Source of the DNA: Solidesulfovibrio magneticus
GTDB taxonomy: Bacteria; Desulfobacterota; Desulfovibrionia; Desulfovibrionales; Desulfovibrionaceae
Length of the DNA: 15,138 nucleotides
Assembly: GCA_002482565.1 (NCBI GenBank)
Contig: DLGG01000191.1
Coordinates: 625-15,762, forward strand
Reading direction: 5' to 3'
The position numbers and the translations under genes are program-made. Below are positions 5,700 to 13,556 of the stretch, piece by piece. The notes under the pieces are model-generated. The model did not search any database. It was not told the origin of the DNA and saw only the letters and a program-made list of their open reading frames with translations. How positions within the stretch are numbered: position 1 is the first letter of the stretch; each line of letters opens with the position of its first letter.

Positions 5700-6344
5700 A
5701 TGTGCGGACGATTCGCCCTGGCCGTGCCGCGACGGCTCGTGGCCGAAGCCATGGGCGTGCCCGATCTGCCCGAGGTCCCGCCCCGACCGGAAATCTTTCC
5801 CTCCCAGCTCATCGAAGCCGTGTTCACGGCCAGGGAATCGGGCCGGCGCATGGCCGGGCTTTTTCGGTGGGGATTCGTGCCGGTTTTCTTGGCCGACTCG
5901 GCCAAGTCCCGGCCCATGATCAACGCCCGCAGCGAGACGGCCCTGACCTTGCCGTCGTTTCGCGCCGCCGTCCGCTACCGTCGCTGCCTGGTGCCGGCCA
6001 GCGGCTATTTCGAATGGCGCACCGACCCCGGCGGGCGCAAGACCCGGTTTTTCCTGTGCATCCCGGGCCGGCCGGTGCTGGGCCTGGGCGCGATCTACGA
6101 GCGGGCCGTCACCGCCGCCGGCGAGGTCAAGGACACCGTCGCCATCCTTACCCGGCCGGCCGTCGGGGCGGCCGCCTCGGTTCACGACCGGATGCCGCTT
6201 ATTGTCCCTCCACCGGTCATGGCCGACTGGCTCGACCCGGCCCGCTCGGCCCCGGCCGACGTTGCCCCCCTGCTCGCCCTGGAGCCGCCGCCAGGGCTGG
6301 TCGCCAGCGCCGGACCGGGCCAGCCCACGCAGCTCGTCTTGTGA
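5700..6344 (+). CDS. SRAP-domain abasic-site processing protein (YedK/HMCES family)
   Basis: This 214-residue protein begins MCGRF. Cys2 becomes the N-terminal nucleophile after Met removal and forms a thiazolidine cross-link with abasic sites in single-stranded DNA, protecting replication forks. The other family residues are present: FRWGFVP (56-62), INARSET with Asn75, CLVPASGYFEW with Glu105, and VHDRMPLIV with His162. Its length is normal for the family. The start is certain because Cys2 must follow Met and GGAGGA lies at 5688-5693; the frame is open upstream to 5547 but that extension would bury the catalytic Cys. It stands alone, divergent from the HD-GYP gene and convergent with the histidine kinase. 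I see no clear LexA-type box in the 182-base upstream gap. Confidence 0.93.
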   Translation: MCGRFALAVPRRLVAEAMGVPDLPEVPPRPEIFPSQLIEAVFTARESGRRMAGLFRWGFVPVFLADSAKSRPMINARSETALTLPSFRAAVRYRRCLVPASGYFEWRTDPGGRKTRFFLCIPGRPVLGLGAIYERAVTAAGEVKDTVAILTRPAVGAAASVHDRMPLIVPPPVMADWLDPARSAPADVAPLLALEPPPGLVASAGPGQPTQLVL

Positions 6345-6363
6345 AGAGGACGCACCTCGTTGG

Positions 6364-6382
6364 CCCCTCTGGAGAAGAGGGG
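6364..6382. terminator. Hairpin between convergent genes, weak terminator candidate
   Basis: CCCCTCT (6364-6370) pairs exactly with AGAGGGG (6376-6382) around a five-base loop. It lies in the 70-base gap between the stops of the SRAP gene and the histidine kinase. Neither side has a T-run, so intrinsic termination is doubtful. Confidence 0.25.
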
Positions 6383-6414
6383 ACAAACAGGCGTCAATCA
6401 AAGGGAATAGGAAG

Positions 6415-8043
6415 TCAGGAATCCGTGGCCGCGCGGACTTCAAAAGGGGCGGTAAAGCGAAAAACGCTGCCCTGGCCCGGCTCGCTTTCCACGGCAAGCT
6501 GTCCGCCCATGGCGGCGGCCAGCTTGCCGGCGATGGCCAGGCCCAGGCCTGCGCCGCCATGGCGTCTGGTCTTGCTGCCGTCTACCTGGCGAAACGGTTC
6601 GAAGATGGATTCGATCTGGTCGGGGGTTAGGCCGATACCGGTGTCGTGCACGGCCAGACTCACCAGGACCGTTGTCTGGCCGTCCCGGGATGCGGACTGG
6701 GGAGGCTGGGCCTCAGCCACGATTTCGATGGCGCCGGCGTCGGTGAACTTGACCGCGTTACTGACCAGAGCGGCCAGGATCTGACGCAAGCCGCCGCCGT
6801 CGCCGATCACGAGTTCCGGCGTTGACGACTGCGCGCGCCAGGATAGATGCAGGCCCTTTTGCATGGCCGCGCCGGCAAAGGAAGCAGCCACGCCCTCAAT
6901 CAGGTTGACCAGGGAAAACGCCGCGCGACGGCTGACCACGTCCCCGGCGTCGAGCCGGGCGAAATCCAGAACATTTTCCAACAATGCCGCCAGAGAGCGC
7001 CCGGACTCTTTGAGCGTCTCAAGCAACTCGCGCTGCTGCGGATCGGTCAGCCCGGCCGACAGCACCTCGGCCATGCCCAGGATGCCGTTTAAAGGGGTGC
7101 GTATCTCGTGGGACATGTTATCCATGAATTCGCGCTTGAGGCGCTCGGCGGCCAGGGTCGCTTCCTCGGCCAGCCGGCGCTCGGTGACGTCTTCCATGAG
7201 CCAGATGGAGCCGTCCTGGGGCCTGGCGGCATCCAGAACCTGGCCGATGATGCGGCACCAGAACTCCGTGCCGTCGTGGCGGCGCATGATGCGCACCACA
7301 TCCACCCGCTCGCCCGCCCCCAGCGCCGGATAGTAGTCCCGGCCAAAGGTCTCGTAGGCCTTGGCGTCGGGATAAAAATCCGCCGTCGGCAAGCCAACCG
7401 CCTGCCCTGGCTCCAGGGCATAGAGCTGATGGAAGCGGGGGTTGGCCCGGCGCACGATACGGTCCGTGACAAAGGCAATGCCGATGGGGCTGTTTTCGAA
7501 GATGCAATTGAGGCTTCGGTGCGACTCTTCCAGGGCTTTTTCCGCCTTGAGCCGTTCAGCGGCCTGACGGCGCAGTTCCTCGTTGGTGCGCCGCAACTCC
7601 TCTTCTCGGTCAACGGCGTCGCGCTCCAGTACGGCCACGGTGCGACGATTTTGATCTTCAGCGGCCTTGATGGCGGTGATGTTGCGGGCGACGCAGAATA
7701 TGCCCTCCACCGCGCCGTCGGTTCCCAGGACCGGTGTTTTGAGCACTTGGAGCCAGACTGATCGGTCGCCGCGTTCAACGACATATTCAAACGTCTGGGA
7801 GCGTCGGGAAGCAAGCACGGCCAGATCGGCCTGGCGATGCCGTCGGGCGCTGGGCGGGGGAAAGGCGTCGTCATCGACGCGGCCCAGTATTTCCGAGGAA
7901 TCGATGTCGAAAAGCGCACAAAACGAACGGTTGACATATCGATAGACCAGCCCGGAATCTTTGTAGAAAAAAAGATCCGGGGAAGCATCGGCCATGGCCC
8001 CGAAAAGCGCCGGATCAGCGCGGGCGGCAACAGAATCCCACAT
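6415..8043 (-). CDS. Soluble hybrid-less sensor histidine kinase with two PAS domains
   Basis: This 542-residue cytoplasmic protein has no signal peptide or membrane helix. In order it carries PAS 1 (about 10-125, ending in GIFCVARNITAIKAAE), a coiled coil (about 127-177, rich in Glu/Arg/Leu), PAS 2 (about 178-295, with NSPIGIAFV and ending WLMEDVTERR) and HisKA with FMDNMSHEIRTPLNG (phospho-acceptor His312). HATPase_c follows, with N-box SNAVKF (Asn429), G1 DTGIG (467-471), FEPFRQVDGS (481-490) and G2 GGAGLGLAI (496-504). All kinase motifs are intact. There is no receiver domain and no response regulator nearby, so it is an orphan kinase. PAS ligands cannot be named; neither domain shows an obvious heme or flavin motif. 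ATG 8043 is the first possible start, with an in-frame stop 12 bases upstream. It lacks a good ribosome site, so Met17 is an alternative. Confidence 0.9.
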   Translation of the reverse strand: MWDSVAARADPALFGAMADASPDLFFYKDSGLVYRYVNRSFCALFDIDSSEILGRVDDDAFPPPSARRHRQADLAVLASRRSQTFEYVVERGDRSVWLQVLKTPVLGTDGAVEGIFCVARNITAIKAAEDQNRRTVAVLERDAVDREEELRRTNEELRRQAAERLKAEKALEESHRSLNCIFENSPIGIAFVTDRIVRRANPRFHQLYALEPGQAVGLPTADFYPDAKAYETFGRDYYPALGAGERVDVVRIMRRHDGTEFWCRIIGQVLDAARPQDGSIWLMEDVTERRLAEEATLAAERLKREFMDNMSHEIRTPLNGILGMAEVLSAGLTDPQQRELLETLKESGRSLAALLENVLDFARLDAGDVVSRRAAFSLVNLIEGVAASFAGAAMQKGLHLSWRAQSSTPELVIGDGGGLRQILAALVSNAVKFTDAGAIEIVAEAQPPQSASRDGQTTVLVSLAVHDTGIGLTPDQIESIFEPFRQVDGSKTRRHGGAGLGLAIAGKLAAAMGGQLAVESEPGQGSVFRFTAPFEVRAATDS

Positions 8044-8205
8044 TACTTCATTCTAGACCATTCTGGTTCAAAAGGCCAGGAGGGAGCTCCATTTCCCCAA
8101 CGCTTTTCCGGAGCTGCGTTACCGGCGACCATTGCCGGGCCAGGGAAAATGTGATTAGCTCCGGCCCACAGTACGCGACCCCACCATGGTCGCCCAGGAG
8201 AATTC

Positions 8206-8535
8206 ATGCGCATATCCGCCGCGTCGGCGTTTTTGGCCCTGTTGCTTTGCCTGTGTGCCCCCGTTGCCTTCGGGCAGCAACCGCCCGCCGCTGCCGCCAA
8301 GGACAATCCGGCGTCCGCTCCGGCCAAGCCCGCGCCGGCTCCGGCCTCCTCGGCCCGTTCCGATGCGGCCGAAGCCCGTTACCGGAACTGGGTAGAAAAG
8401 GAACATGCCCAGGATGCGGCCGTTTTCGCCAAGGAAAAGACCAAGATCGAGGACAAGTACAAGGGGTACGTGCGCCCCAAGCGTGAGAAAAAGGACGCCA
8501 AGGCTGAGCCGGCCACGCCGCCGGCCAAGCCCTGA
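8206..8535 (+). CDS. Small exported Ala/Pro/Lys-rich hypothetical protein
   Basis: This 109-residue protein has a clear signal peptide: positive start (MRIS), hydrophobic core LALLLCLCAPV, and a probable signal peptidase I site after AFG (residue 23). No lipobox is present although Cys15 and Cys17 lie in the core. The mature chain begins with an Ala/Pro-rich linker (about 24-50). It has a short charged, probably helical centre (about 52-82, with EARYRNWVEKEHAQD and KIEDKYKGY) and ends in a Lys/Pro/Ala tail. It looks like a periplasmic or wall-associated small protein; I do not recognise a family. AGGAG at 8196-8200, five bases before ATG, sets the start, and a strong terminator follows 30 bases after the stop, so it is monocistronic. 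It is divergent from the histidine kinase; the 162-base gap shows no convincing promoter. Confidence 0.75.
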   Translation: MRISAASAFLALLLCLCAPVAFGQQPPAAAAKDNPASAPAKPAPAPASSARSDAAEARYRNWVEKEHAQDAAVFAKEKTKIEDKYKGYVRPKREKKDAKAEPATPPAKP

Positions 8536-8565
8536 TCCGCGCCCTGAAAGCGCGATGATGTTCGC

Positions 8566-8597
8566 AAGCGCGCCCGCCCTGGGCGCGCTTTGCTTTT
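8566..8597 (+). terminator. Strong intrinsic terminator after the exported small protein
   Basis: AAGCGCGCCC (8566-8575) is the exact reverse complement of GGGCGCGCTT (8581-8590), with loop GCCCT, followed by TGCTTTT. The 10-bp stem is perfect. On the other strand there is no T-run, so it would not efficiently end the converging sucCD transcript. Confidence 0.85.
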
Positions 8598-8629
8598 GTG
8601 GGGGCTGCTGTGCCGGGTTCAGGCTCCGC

Positions 8630-10747
8630 TTACCCCCGACACAGCGCCTCGGCCATGACCCCGGCCACATCGCCCAGTTCCCCGCATACCGGTATCCCGG
8701 CCCGGGTCAGGCAGGCCAGCTTGGCCGCCACGCCGCCAGGCCGCTCCAACAGCGCCCCGGCATGGCCCAAGGTGCGGCCCGGCGGCGCGCTCACGCCGGC
8801 CACGAAAGCGGCCACCGGCTTGGGATACTTCGTGCCGGCCACGTATTCGGCCAGCTCCTCCTCGGCCGTGCCCCCCACTTCGCCGATGACCATCACTGCC
8901 CGCACCCGGGCGTCGTCGCGCACCATCTCGCACAACTCCACGAAGCCCGCGCCGCCGAACGGATCGCCGCCCATGCCGGCGGCCAGGGCCTGGCCGATGC
9001 CGGCCGCCGACAGCCGCGAAGCCACCTCGTAGGTCAGGGTGCCGCTGCGGGAAAAAATCGCCACAGGGCCGGGCGTGAAGGGTTCTGTGGGCATGATGCC
9101 GGCCGAAAACCACTGGCCCGGCAGGATGAGCCCGGGCGTGTTGGGGCCGATCAGCGTCGTCTGCCGCCCGGCCAGGGCGGCGCGCACGGCCAGCATGTCG
9201 CGCTGGGGGATGCCGTCGGTGATGCACACGATGCGCGCCACGCCGGCCGCCGCCGCTTCCTCGATGGCGTCGGCCGCGCCGGCGGCCGGCACGAAGATGA
9301 CGGAAAGCGCGATGTCGTGGCAGGCCATTGCCTCGGCCACGGTGTCGTAGACCGGCAGCCCATCCACTTCGCCGCCGCCCCGAAAGGGCGTCACCCCGGC
9401 CACCACCGGCGTGCCGTAGGCCCGCATCCGCCGGGCATGGGCCCGGCCGGCCCGGCCGGTCAGCCCTTGCACCAGCACCCCGCTGTCCGGGCCAAGGTCC
9501 AGCAGGCTTGGCAACTGGGGCCGCTTGGCGCAGGCCTGGCCGCGAGGCCGCGTCGCCGCATCTCCTGGTCTGGGCGCCGGGCAGACGCCGGCCAGGGCGT
9601 CCACCGGCCGCCGCTCTCCCGGGGCCACGGCCTCGGCCAGCATGACCACGGCCTGGTCCATGTCCTCGGCCACCCGGACCCGGTTCCCGGGCATGGCCCG
9701 CAGCCGTTCCATGCCGGCCTTGGCCGCGTTGCCGGCGAACCGCACCACCACCGGCCGCCCGTCTTCCCCGTCCAGGGCGCAGGCCATGGCCTCGGCCACG
9801 TCGGCGCAGGACAGGATGCCGCCGTACATGTTGACGCAGCAGGCCTCCACGGCCGGATCGGCAAAAAGCAGATCAAAGGCCGTACGCAATCGCGGCGCGT
9901 CGGCCGTACCGCCGAAATCGAGGAAATTGGCCGCCGGCAGTCCGGCCGCTTCCAGGGCGTCCATGGTGGCCATGGCCAGGCCCGCGCCGTTGGCCACCAG
10001 CCCCACCCGGCCGGGAAGGCTGACGAAGGACAGACGATGTTCGGCGGCCCGGTCCTCGGCCGGGGTGGCGAAACGGGCATCGCGATAGCGAGCCAAGGCC
10101 GGGCGCAAGGCGGCCACGTTGTCATCGATGGTGATCTTGGCGTCCAGGGCAACGAAACGCTCCCCGGCGCAGTAGGCCAGGGGATTGATCTCGGCCAGGA
10201 GCAGCCCGTTGTCGGCCACGGCCCCGAAAAGCCGGGACAGCAAGGTCTCGAAGGGCGCGTAGGTCTCGGCCGGCAGTCGCAGATGAAAAAACGCCGCCCG
10301 GGCCGCATAGGGCGGACAGGCGAGGCTTGGCGGCACGTCGATGACGAGCAGCGCCTCGGTGCCCGCCAGGGCTTCCACGTCCACCCCGCCCTGCCGGCCG
10401 ACGGTCAGGCAAAAGCCCTTGCGCTGCCGGGAGACGCCCAGGGACAGGTAGAAGGCGCGCTCATGGGGCACGGCCGCCTCCAGGCGCAAAAAAGGCGGCC
10501 TGACGCCGCCGAAGGTGCTGGAAAAAAGGGCCCTGGCCGCTTCGGCTAGCCCCGAGGCCTCGGCCACGGACAAAACGCCGCCGGCTTTGCCCCGGCCGCC
10601 GCCGAGCACCTGGGCTTTGAGGAAATACGGTCCGGGAAAGGGCGGCGTGGCCGCCCCGACGTCGTCCGGTTCCAGGGCGACGCCGGGGGGCACGGCGATG
10701 GCGGCTTCGGCCAGCAGTTCCTTGCCGGCGTGTTCGGTCAACAGCAT
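8630..10747 (-). CDS. sucCD: Fused succinyl-CoA synthetase-like ligase (SucC beta + SucD alpha), ADP-forming
   Basis: This 705-residue protein joins a SucC-type beta half to a SucD-type alpha half. The beta half (about 1-378) has an ATP-grasp region with FLKAQVLGGGRGKAGG (42-57), metal-site residues EINPL (Asn188) and LDAK (Asp202), NGAGLAMATMD (253-263), NFLDFGGTAD (274-283) and NMYGGILSC (306-314). A Pro/Arg/Ala linker of about 40 residues (379-420) follows. The alpha half has the CoA-binding start VLVQGLTGRAGRAHARRMRAY (424-444, with GLTGRAG at 428-434), PNTPG (535-539), SRSGTLTYE (566-574) and the phosphohistidine loop GHAGA with His662. It would convert an acyl-CoA plus ADP and phosphate to acid, CoA and ATP, or the reverse. 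The beta-alpha order distinguishes it from the alpha-beta acetyl-CoA synthetases. A strong AAAGGAG site lies eight bases before ATG. It follows korC by 97 bases, pointing to succinyl-CoA, but other acyl-CoAs are possible. Confidence 0.87.
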   Translation of the reverse strand: MLLTEHAGKELLAEAAIAVPPGVALEPDDVGAATPPFPGPYFLKAQVLGGGRGKAGGVLSVAEASGLAEAARALFSSTFGGVRPPFLRLEAAVPHERAFYLSLGVSRQRKGFCLTVGRQGGVDVEALAGTEALLVIDVPPSLACPPYAARAAFFHLRLPAETYAPFETLLSRLFGAVADNGLLLAEINPLAYCAGERFVALDAKITIDDNVAALRPALARYRDARFATPAEDRAAEHRLSFVSLPGRVGLVANGAGLAMATMDALEAAGLPAANFLDFGGTADAPRLRTAFDLLFADPAVEACCVNMYGGILSCADVAEAMACALDGEDGRPVVVRFAGNAAKAGMERLRAMPGNRVRVAEDMDQAVVMLAEAVAPGERRPVDALAGVCPAPRPGDAATRPRGQACAKRPQLPSLLDLGPDSGVLVQGLTGRAGRAHARRMRAYGTPVVAGVTPFRGGGEVDGLPVYDTVAEAMACHDIALSVIFVPAAGAADAIEEAAAAGVARIVCITDGIPQRDMLAVRAALAGRQTTLIGPNTPGLILPGQWFSAGIMPTEPFTPGPVAIFSRSGTLTYEVASRLSAAGIGQALAAGMGGDPFGGAGFVELCEMVRDDARVRAVMVIGEVGGTAEEELAEYVAGTKYPKPVAAFVAGVSAPPGRTLGHAGALLERPGGVAAKLACLTRAGIPVCGELGDVAGVMAEALCRG

Positions 10748-10844
10748 GTCCCAGGCTCCTTTCGGGTTGACGCGTCGGGGTTTGGCGATGTTCCTTCTTG
10801 CCCGCTTTTACGCCAAAACGCCAGCCCCGGGAGCGGAAAGCCGA

Positions 10845-11579
10845 CTAATCCTCGGTCATGATCTCGGTCAAATCCATGCGCGCGGCCTGGACGTCGTCTT
10901 CGCCCGGGTCCGGCAGGGCAATGGGTTCGCCCAGACGCTTTTTCGCCTCCTGGTAGCCGAGATTCAAGGCTTTGATGTTGGCGTCGCAAATCTTCTCCGG
11001 CAGCGATTCCTTAAGGCTCTTGCGCATGGCTTCGATGCGGGCAAAGGGGAGCAAGTAGGCAACGGCGCCAAGGGCCACCACGTTGGTGGCCTGGGGCACG
11101 CCCACCTTCTCCCGGGCCAGGCGCGTGAACGGCAGGGCCAGGGCCACGCTGGACGGGCTTTGGCGCACCAGATCGGCGTCGATAAGCAGCGCCCCGCGCG
11201 GCTTCAAATACGAATAATAGCTGGCCGCGGCCTCCTGGGACAGGGCCACGAGCAGGTCGAGGTATTCGGTCTTGGGGTAGCTGATGGGTTCGGAGCTGAC
11301 CACGAGATCGGCCCGGCTGGCGCCGCCCCGGGCCTCGGGGCCGTAGCTCTGGGTCTGGGTGACGTAGTAGCCGTGGCCGATGGCCAGGGCCTGGCCCAAG
11401 AGCTTGCCCATGGTCAGGATGCCCTGTCCGCCCAGGCCCGACAGCCGGATCTCGTAGCGGGCCAGGGTCTGCCCGTTGCCGTTGCCGTTCCCATTGCCGT
11501 TGGCCATCTTGCCGTTAACCGCCTTGGCCGTGGCCGACTTGGGCTTGGCCGGAGCCTTGTCCTTGGGCGCGCCGGTCAT
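10845..11579 (-). CDS. korC: 2-oxoacid:ferredoxin oxidoreductase, gamma subunit
   Basis: This 244-residue gamma subunit belongs to a 2-oxoacid (probably 2-oxoglutarate) ferredoxin oxidoreductase. The core begins near residue 41 with EIRLSGLGGQGILTMGKLL (43-61) and TQSYGPEARGGASRADLVVS (76-95), the family hallmarks. The gamma subunit helps bind CoA and assemble the complex. Odd here is a 40-residue N-terminal extension of Ala/Lys/Pro followed by an Asn-Gly repeat, absent from the usual 180-200-residue homologues. The extension is probably translated: the ATG at 11579 overlaps the korB stop (ATGA) and follows a GGGAGGT ribosome site inside korB. Met25 would be the alternative start. The C-terminus is acidic. 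The next gene, sucCD, follows after 97 bases. Confidence 0.88.
   Translation of the reverse strand: MTGAPKDKAPAKPKSATAKAVNGKMANGNGNGNGNGQTLARYEIRLSGLGGQGILTMGKLLGQALAIGHGYYVTQTQSYGPEARGGASRADLVVSSEPISYPKTEYLDLLVALSQEAAASYYSYLKPRGALLIDADLVRQSPSSVALALPFTRLAREKVGVPQATNVVALGAVAYLLPFARIEAMRKSLKESLPEKICDANIKALNLGYQEAKKRLGEPIALPDPGEDDVQAARMDLTEIMTED
11472..11503. repeat. Hexanucleotide repeat (GTTGCC-type) encoding Asn-Gly repeats in korC
   Basis: About five imperfect copies of a six-base unit (GTTGCC on the plus strand) lie in tandem near the 5' end of korC and encode an alternating Asn-Gly stretch at residues 27-36. Unit gain or loss would keep the frame and only change linker length. Confidence 0.7.
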
Positions 11580-12412
11580 GCCGCACCTCCCTTCTTGGCG
11601 GCAAGGGCCTGCCGCATGTTCGCCCAGCGCGTCTCCAGGCCGTCCACGTCCCGGCGCACGAAGGTCCCGATGGGGAGCTTGCCCGTGCGATCCTCAAGCT
11701 TTTCGTAGCGCTCCACCGACAGGCAGGAAGACTTGAGCCATTTGAACATCTCCACGGCGCTTTTGAAGCCGTTGCCGCGTCCGTACTGGGTGAAGCACGG
11801 GGTGAGCGCCTCGACGAGGTTGAACCCCGGGCGCGAGATGGCCTCGGCCATCAGGGCGTCGAGTTCCTTGACGTGGTAGACCGTGCCCCGGGACACGCCG
11901 GCCGCGCCGGCCGCCCTGGTCAGCTCCACGATGTCGAAGGCGCTTTCCAACTGCCCCTGGGGACAGGTGTGGGAGTAGGCTCCTTCGGGGGTGGTGGAGG
12001 AGCACTGGCCGCCGGTCATGCCGTAGATGAAGTTGTTGAGCACAAGGGCCGTGACGCCGATGTTGCGCCGGGCGGCGTGGATCAAGTGGTTGCCGCCGAT
12101 GGAAAAGGCGTCGCCGTCGCCCATGACCGCGATGACGGTAAGCTTGGGGTTGGCCATCTTGATGCCGGTGGCCACGGTGAGCGCCCGGCCGTGGGTGGTG
12201 TGGACGGTGTTGAAGTCGACGTAGGCGGCGATGCGGCCCGAGCAGCCGATGCCGGCCACGATGACCACGTCGTCCTTGGCCAGGCCCAGGGCATGGACGC
12301 TGCGCACCAGAGACCCAAGCACGATGCCGTGGCCGCAACCCGGACAGAAGACCAGCGGAAACTTCTTGTTGTGACGCAGGTACTGATGGATGAGTTGGGT
12401 TATTTCAGCCAT
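11576..12412 (-). CDS. korB: 2-oxoacid:ferredoxin oxidoreductase, beta subunit (TPP and [4Fe-4S])
   Basis: This 278-residue beta subunit binds thiamine pyrophosphate and one [4Fe-4S] cluster and carries out decarboxylation of the 2-oxoacid. The four cluster cysteines are visible at 23 and 26 (FCPGCGHG), 57 (GIGCSGR) and 206 (TPCFTQYGRGN). Their spacing agrees with the family. The TPP motif starts at GDGDAFSIGG (98-107) and ends at LNNFIYGMTGGQ (125-136). HTTHGRA (71-77) is also typical. The true start is ATG 12412, preceded by AGGAG (12422-12426) and one base after the korA stop; the open frame reaching 12859 is only a shadow of korA. Its own stop overlaps korC. The overall pattern resembles 2-oxoglutarate enzymes more than pyruvate ones, but 2-oxoisovalerate or indolepyruvate enzymes cannot be wholly ruled out. 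Confidence 0.92.
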   Translation of the reverse strand: MAEITQLIHQYLRHNKKFPLVFCPGCGHGIVLGSLVRSVHALGLAKDDVVIVAGIGCSGRIAAYVDFNTVHTTHGRALTVATGIKMANPKLTVIAVMGDGDAFSIGGNHLIHAARRNIGVTALVLNNFIYGMTGGQCSSTTPEGAYSHTCPQGQLESAFDIVELTRAAGAAGVSRGTVYHVKELDALMAEAISRPGFNLVEALTPCFTQYGRGNGFKSAVEMFKWLKSSCLSVERYEKLEDRTGKLPIGTFVRRDVDGLETRWANMRQALAAKKGGAA

Positions 12413-12413
12413 G

Positions 12414-13556
12414 TCACGCGATCTCCTTGAGTATCTGGGAGGGCGTAATGATCTGCCCGTCGATGCGGTTGATCGTGCGCACGGTGGTGTAGCCTTCGTT
12501 GACCCGTTTGACCTCCCGGGAGAGCTGGCCCATGTTGAGCTCGGGCACCACCGCCAGACGGCAGTTGCGCAGCATCGGCTCCACATGGCGGCGCGGGAAG
12601 GGGTACAAGGTCTTGAGCACCAAAAGGCCGGCCCGCACCCCGGCTTCCCGGGCCTGCTTGACGGCCAGCCGGGCCGAGCGGGCCACGCAGCCGTAGGCGA
12701 TGACCACCACCTCGGCGTCGGCCGTATCGACATGCTCCACGATCTGGATGTCCTCGAAGAAGCGGTCGATCTTGCGGAACTGGCGTTCGGTGAGCGAGCG
12801 CACCTCTTCGGGGCGGCTGGTGGGGAAACCCAGCGGATCGTGGCTGAGACCAGTAACATGAAAGCGGTAGCCCGAGCCGATGGGCGGCATGGGCGGCACG
12901 CCGCGCATGGTCTCCTCGTAGGGCTTGTACCATTCGGGCGGCATGGTCGGAGTCAGGCGCGAGAACACCTCGAAGTCCCCGGGTTCGGGCAGCTCGATCT
13001 TTTCCCGGGTGTGGGCGGTGATTTCATCAAGCAGCAGGATGACCGGGCTGCGGTATTTCTCGGCGAAATTAAACGCGGCGACGGTCATCTCCACGCACTC
13101 GGGCACGTCGGTTGCCGACAGCACGATGATGGGATGGTCGCCGTGGGCTCCCCAGCGGGCCTGCTGGACGTCGCCCTGGCCGGGGCTGGTGGGCAGGCCG
13201 GTGCTGGCCCCGCCGCGCATGACGTTGACGAGCACCAGCGGCGTCTCGGTCATGGCGGCGTAGCCGATCTGCTCCTGCATGAGCGAAAAGCCCGGGCCGG
13301 AGGTGGCGGTCATGGCCTTGCGCCCGGCCAGGGACGCGCCGATGACCGCGCCCATGGAGGCGATCTCGTCCTCCATCTGAATAAAGGCCCCGTCGGGCAC
13401 ATGGGGCAGGCGCTTGGCCATGCATTCCATGATTTCCGTGGACGGTGTGATGGGGTAGCCGGCGTAGAAGGTGCAGCCGGCGGCCAGCGCCCCTTCCACC
13501 ACGGCCTCGTTGCCAAGGAGAAAGGCTTCGCGGCGTTTCTTGCGGGGGGCGGTCAC
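12414..13556 (-). CDS. korA: 2-oxoacid:ferredoxin oxidoreductase, alpha subunit (GTG start)
   Basis: This 380-residue alpha subunit contains the pyrimidine-binding domain I with AGYPITPSTEIME (32-44), IQMEDEIASMGAVIGAS (59-75), TSGPGFSLM (85-93) and MRGGASTGLPT (113-123) with QGDV (127-130). The transketolase-C-like domain II follows (about 250-380). It forms the active site together with KorB. The usual RGGPSTG is RGGASTG here, a Pro-to-Ala change at 117. The start is GTG 13556, because it overlaps the korD stop as GTGA and has an AAGGAGG site seven bases upstream. The open frame continues to 13904 but there reads a wrong frame of korD. It ends one base before korB. Confidence 0.9.
   Translation of the reverse strand: MTAPRKKRREAFLLGNEAVVEGALAAGCTFYAGYPITPSTEIMECMAKRLPHVPDGAFIQMEDEIASMGAVIGASLAGRKAMTATSGPGFSLMQEQIGYAAMTETPLVLVNVMRGGASTGLPTSPGQGDVQQARWGAHGDHPIIVLSATDVPECVEMTVAAFNFAEKYRSPVILLLDEITAHTREKIELPEPGDFEVFSRLTPTMPPEWYKPYEETMRGVPPMPPIGSGYRFHVTGLSHDPLGFPTSRPEEVRSLTERQFRKIDRFFEDIQIVEHVDTADAEVVVIAYGCVARSARLAVKQAREAGVRAGLLVLKTLYPFPRRHVEPMLRNCRLAVVPELNMGQLSREVKRVNEGYTTVRTINRIDGQIITPSQILKEIA

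Noticed and set aside
8405..10549. Very long plus-strand open frame (about 714 codons) opposite sucCD
   Set aside because: Its translation is Gly/His/Arg/Ala-rich with no domain, it lacks a ribosome site, and it is the antisense shadow of a well-supported gene in GC-rich DNA.
12413..12859. N-terminal extension of korB, and similarly of korA from 13557 to 13904
   Set aside because: Both extensions are alternate-frame readings of the preceding subunit gene; overlapping start/stop signals and ribosome sites fix the true starts.
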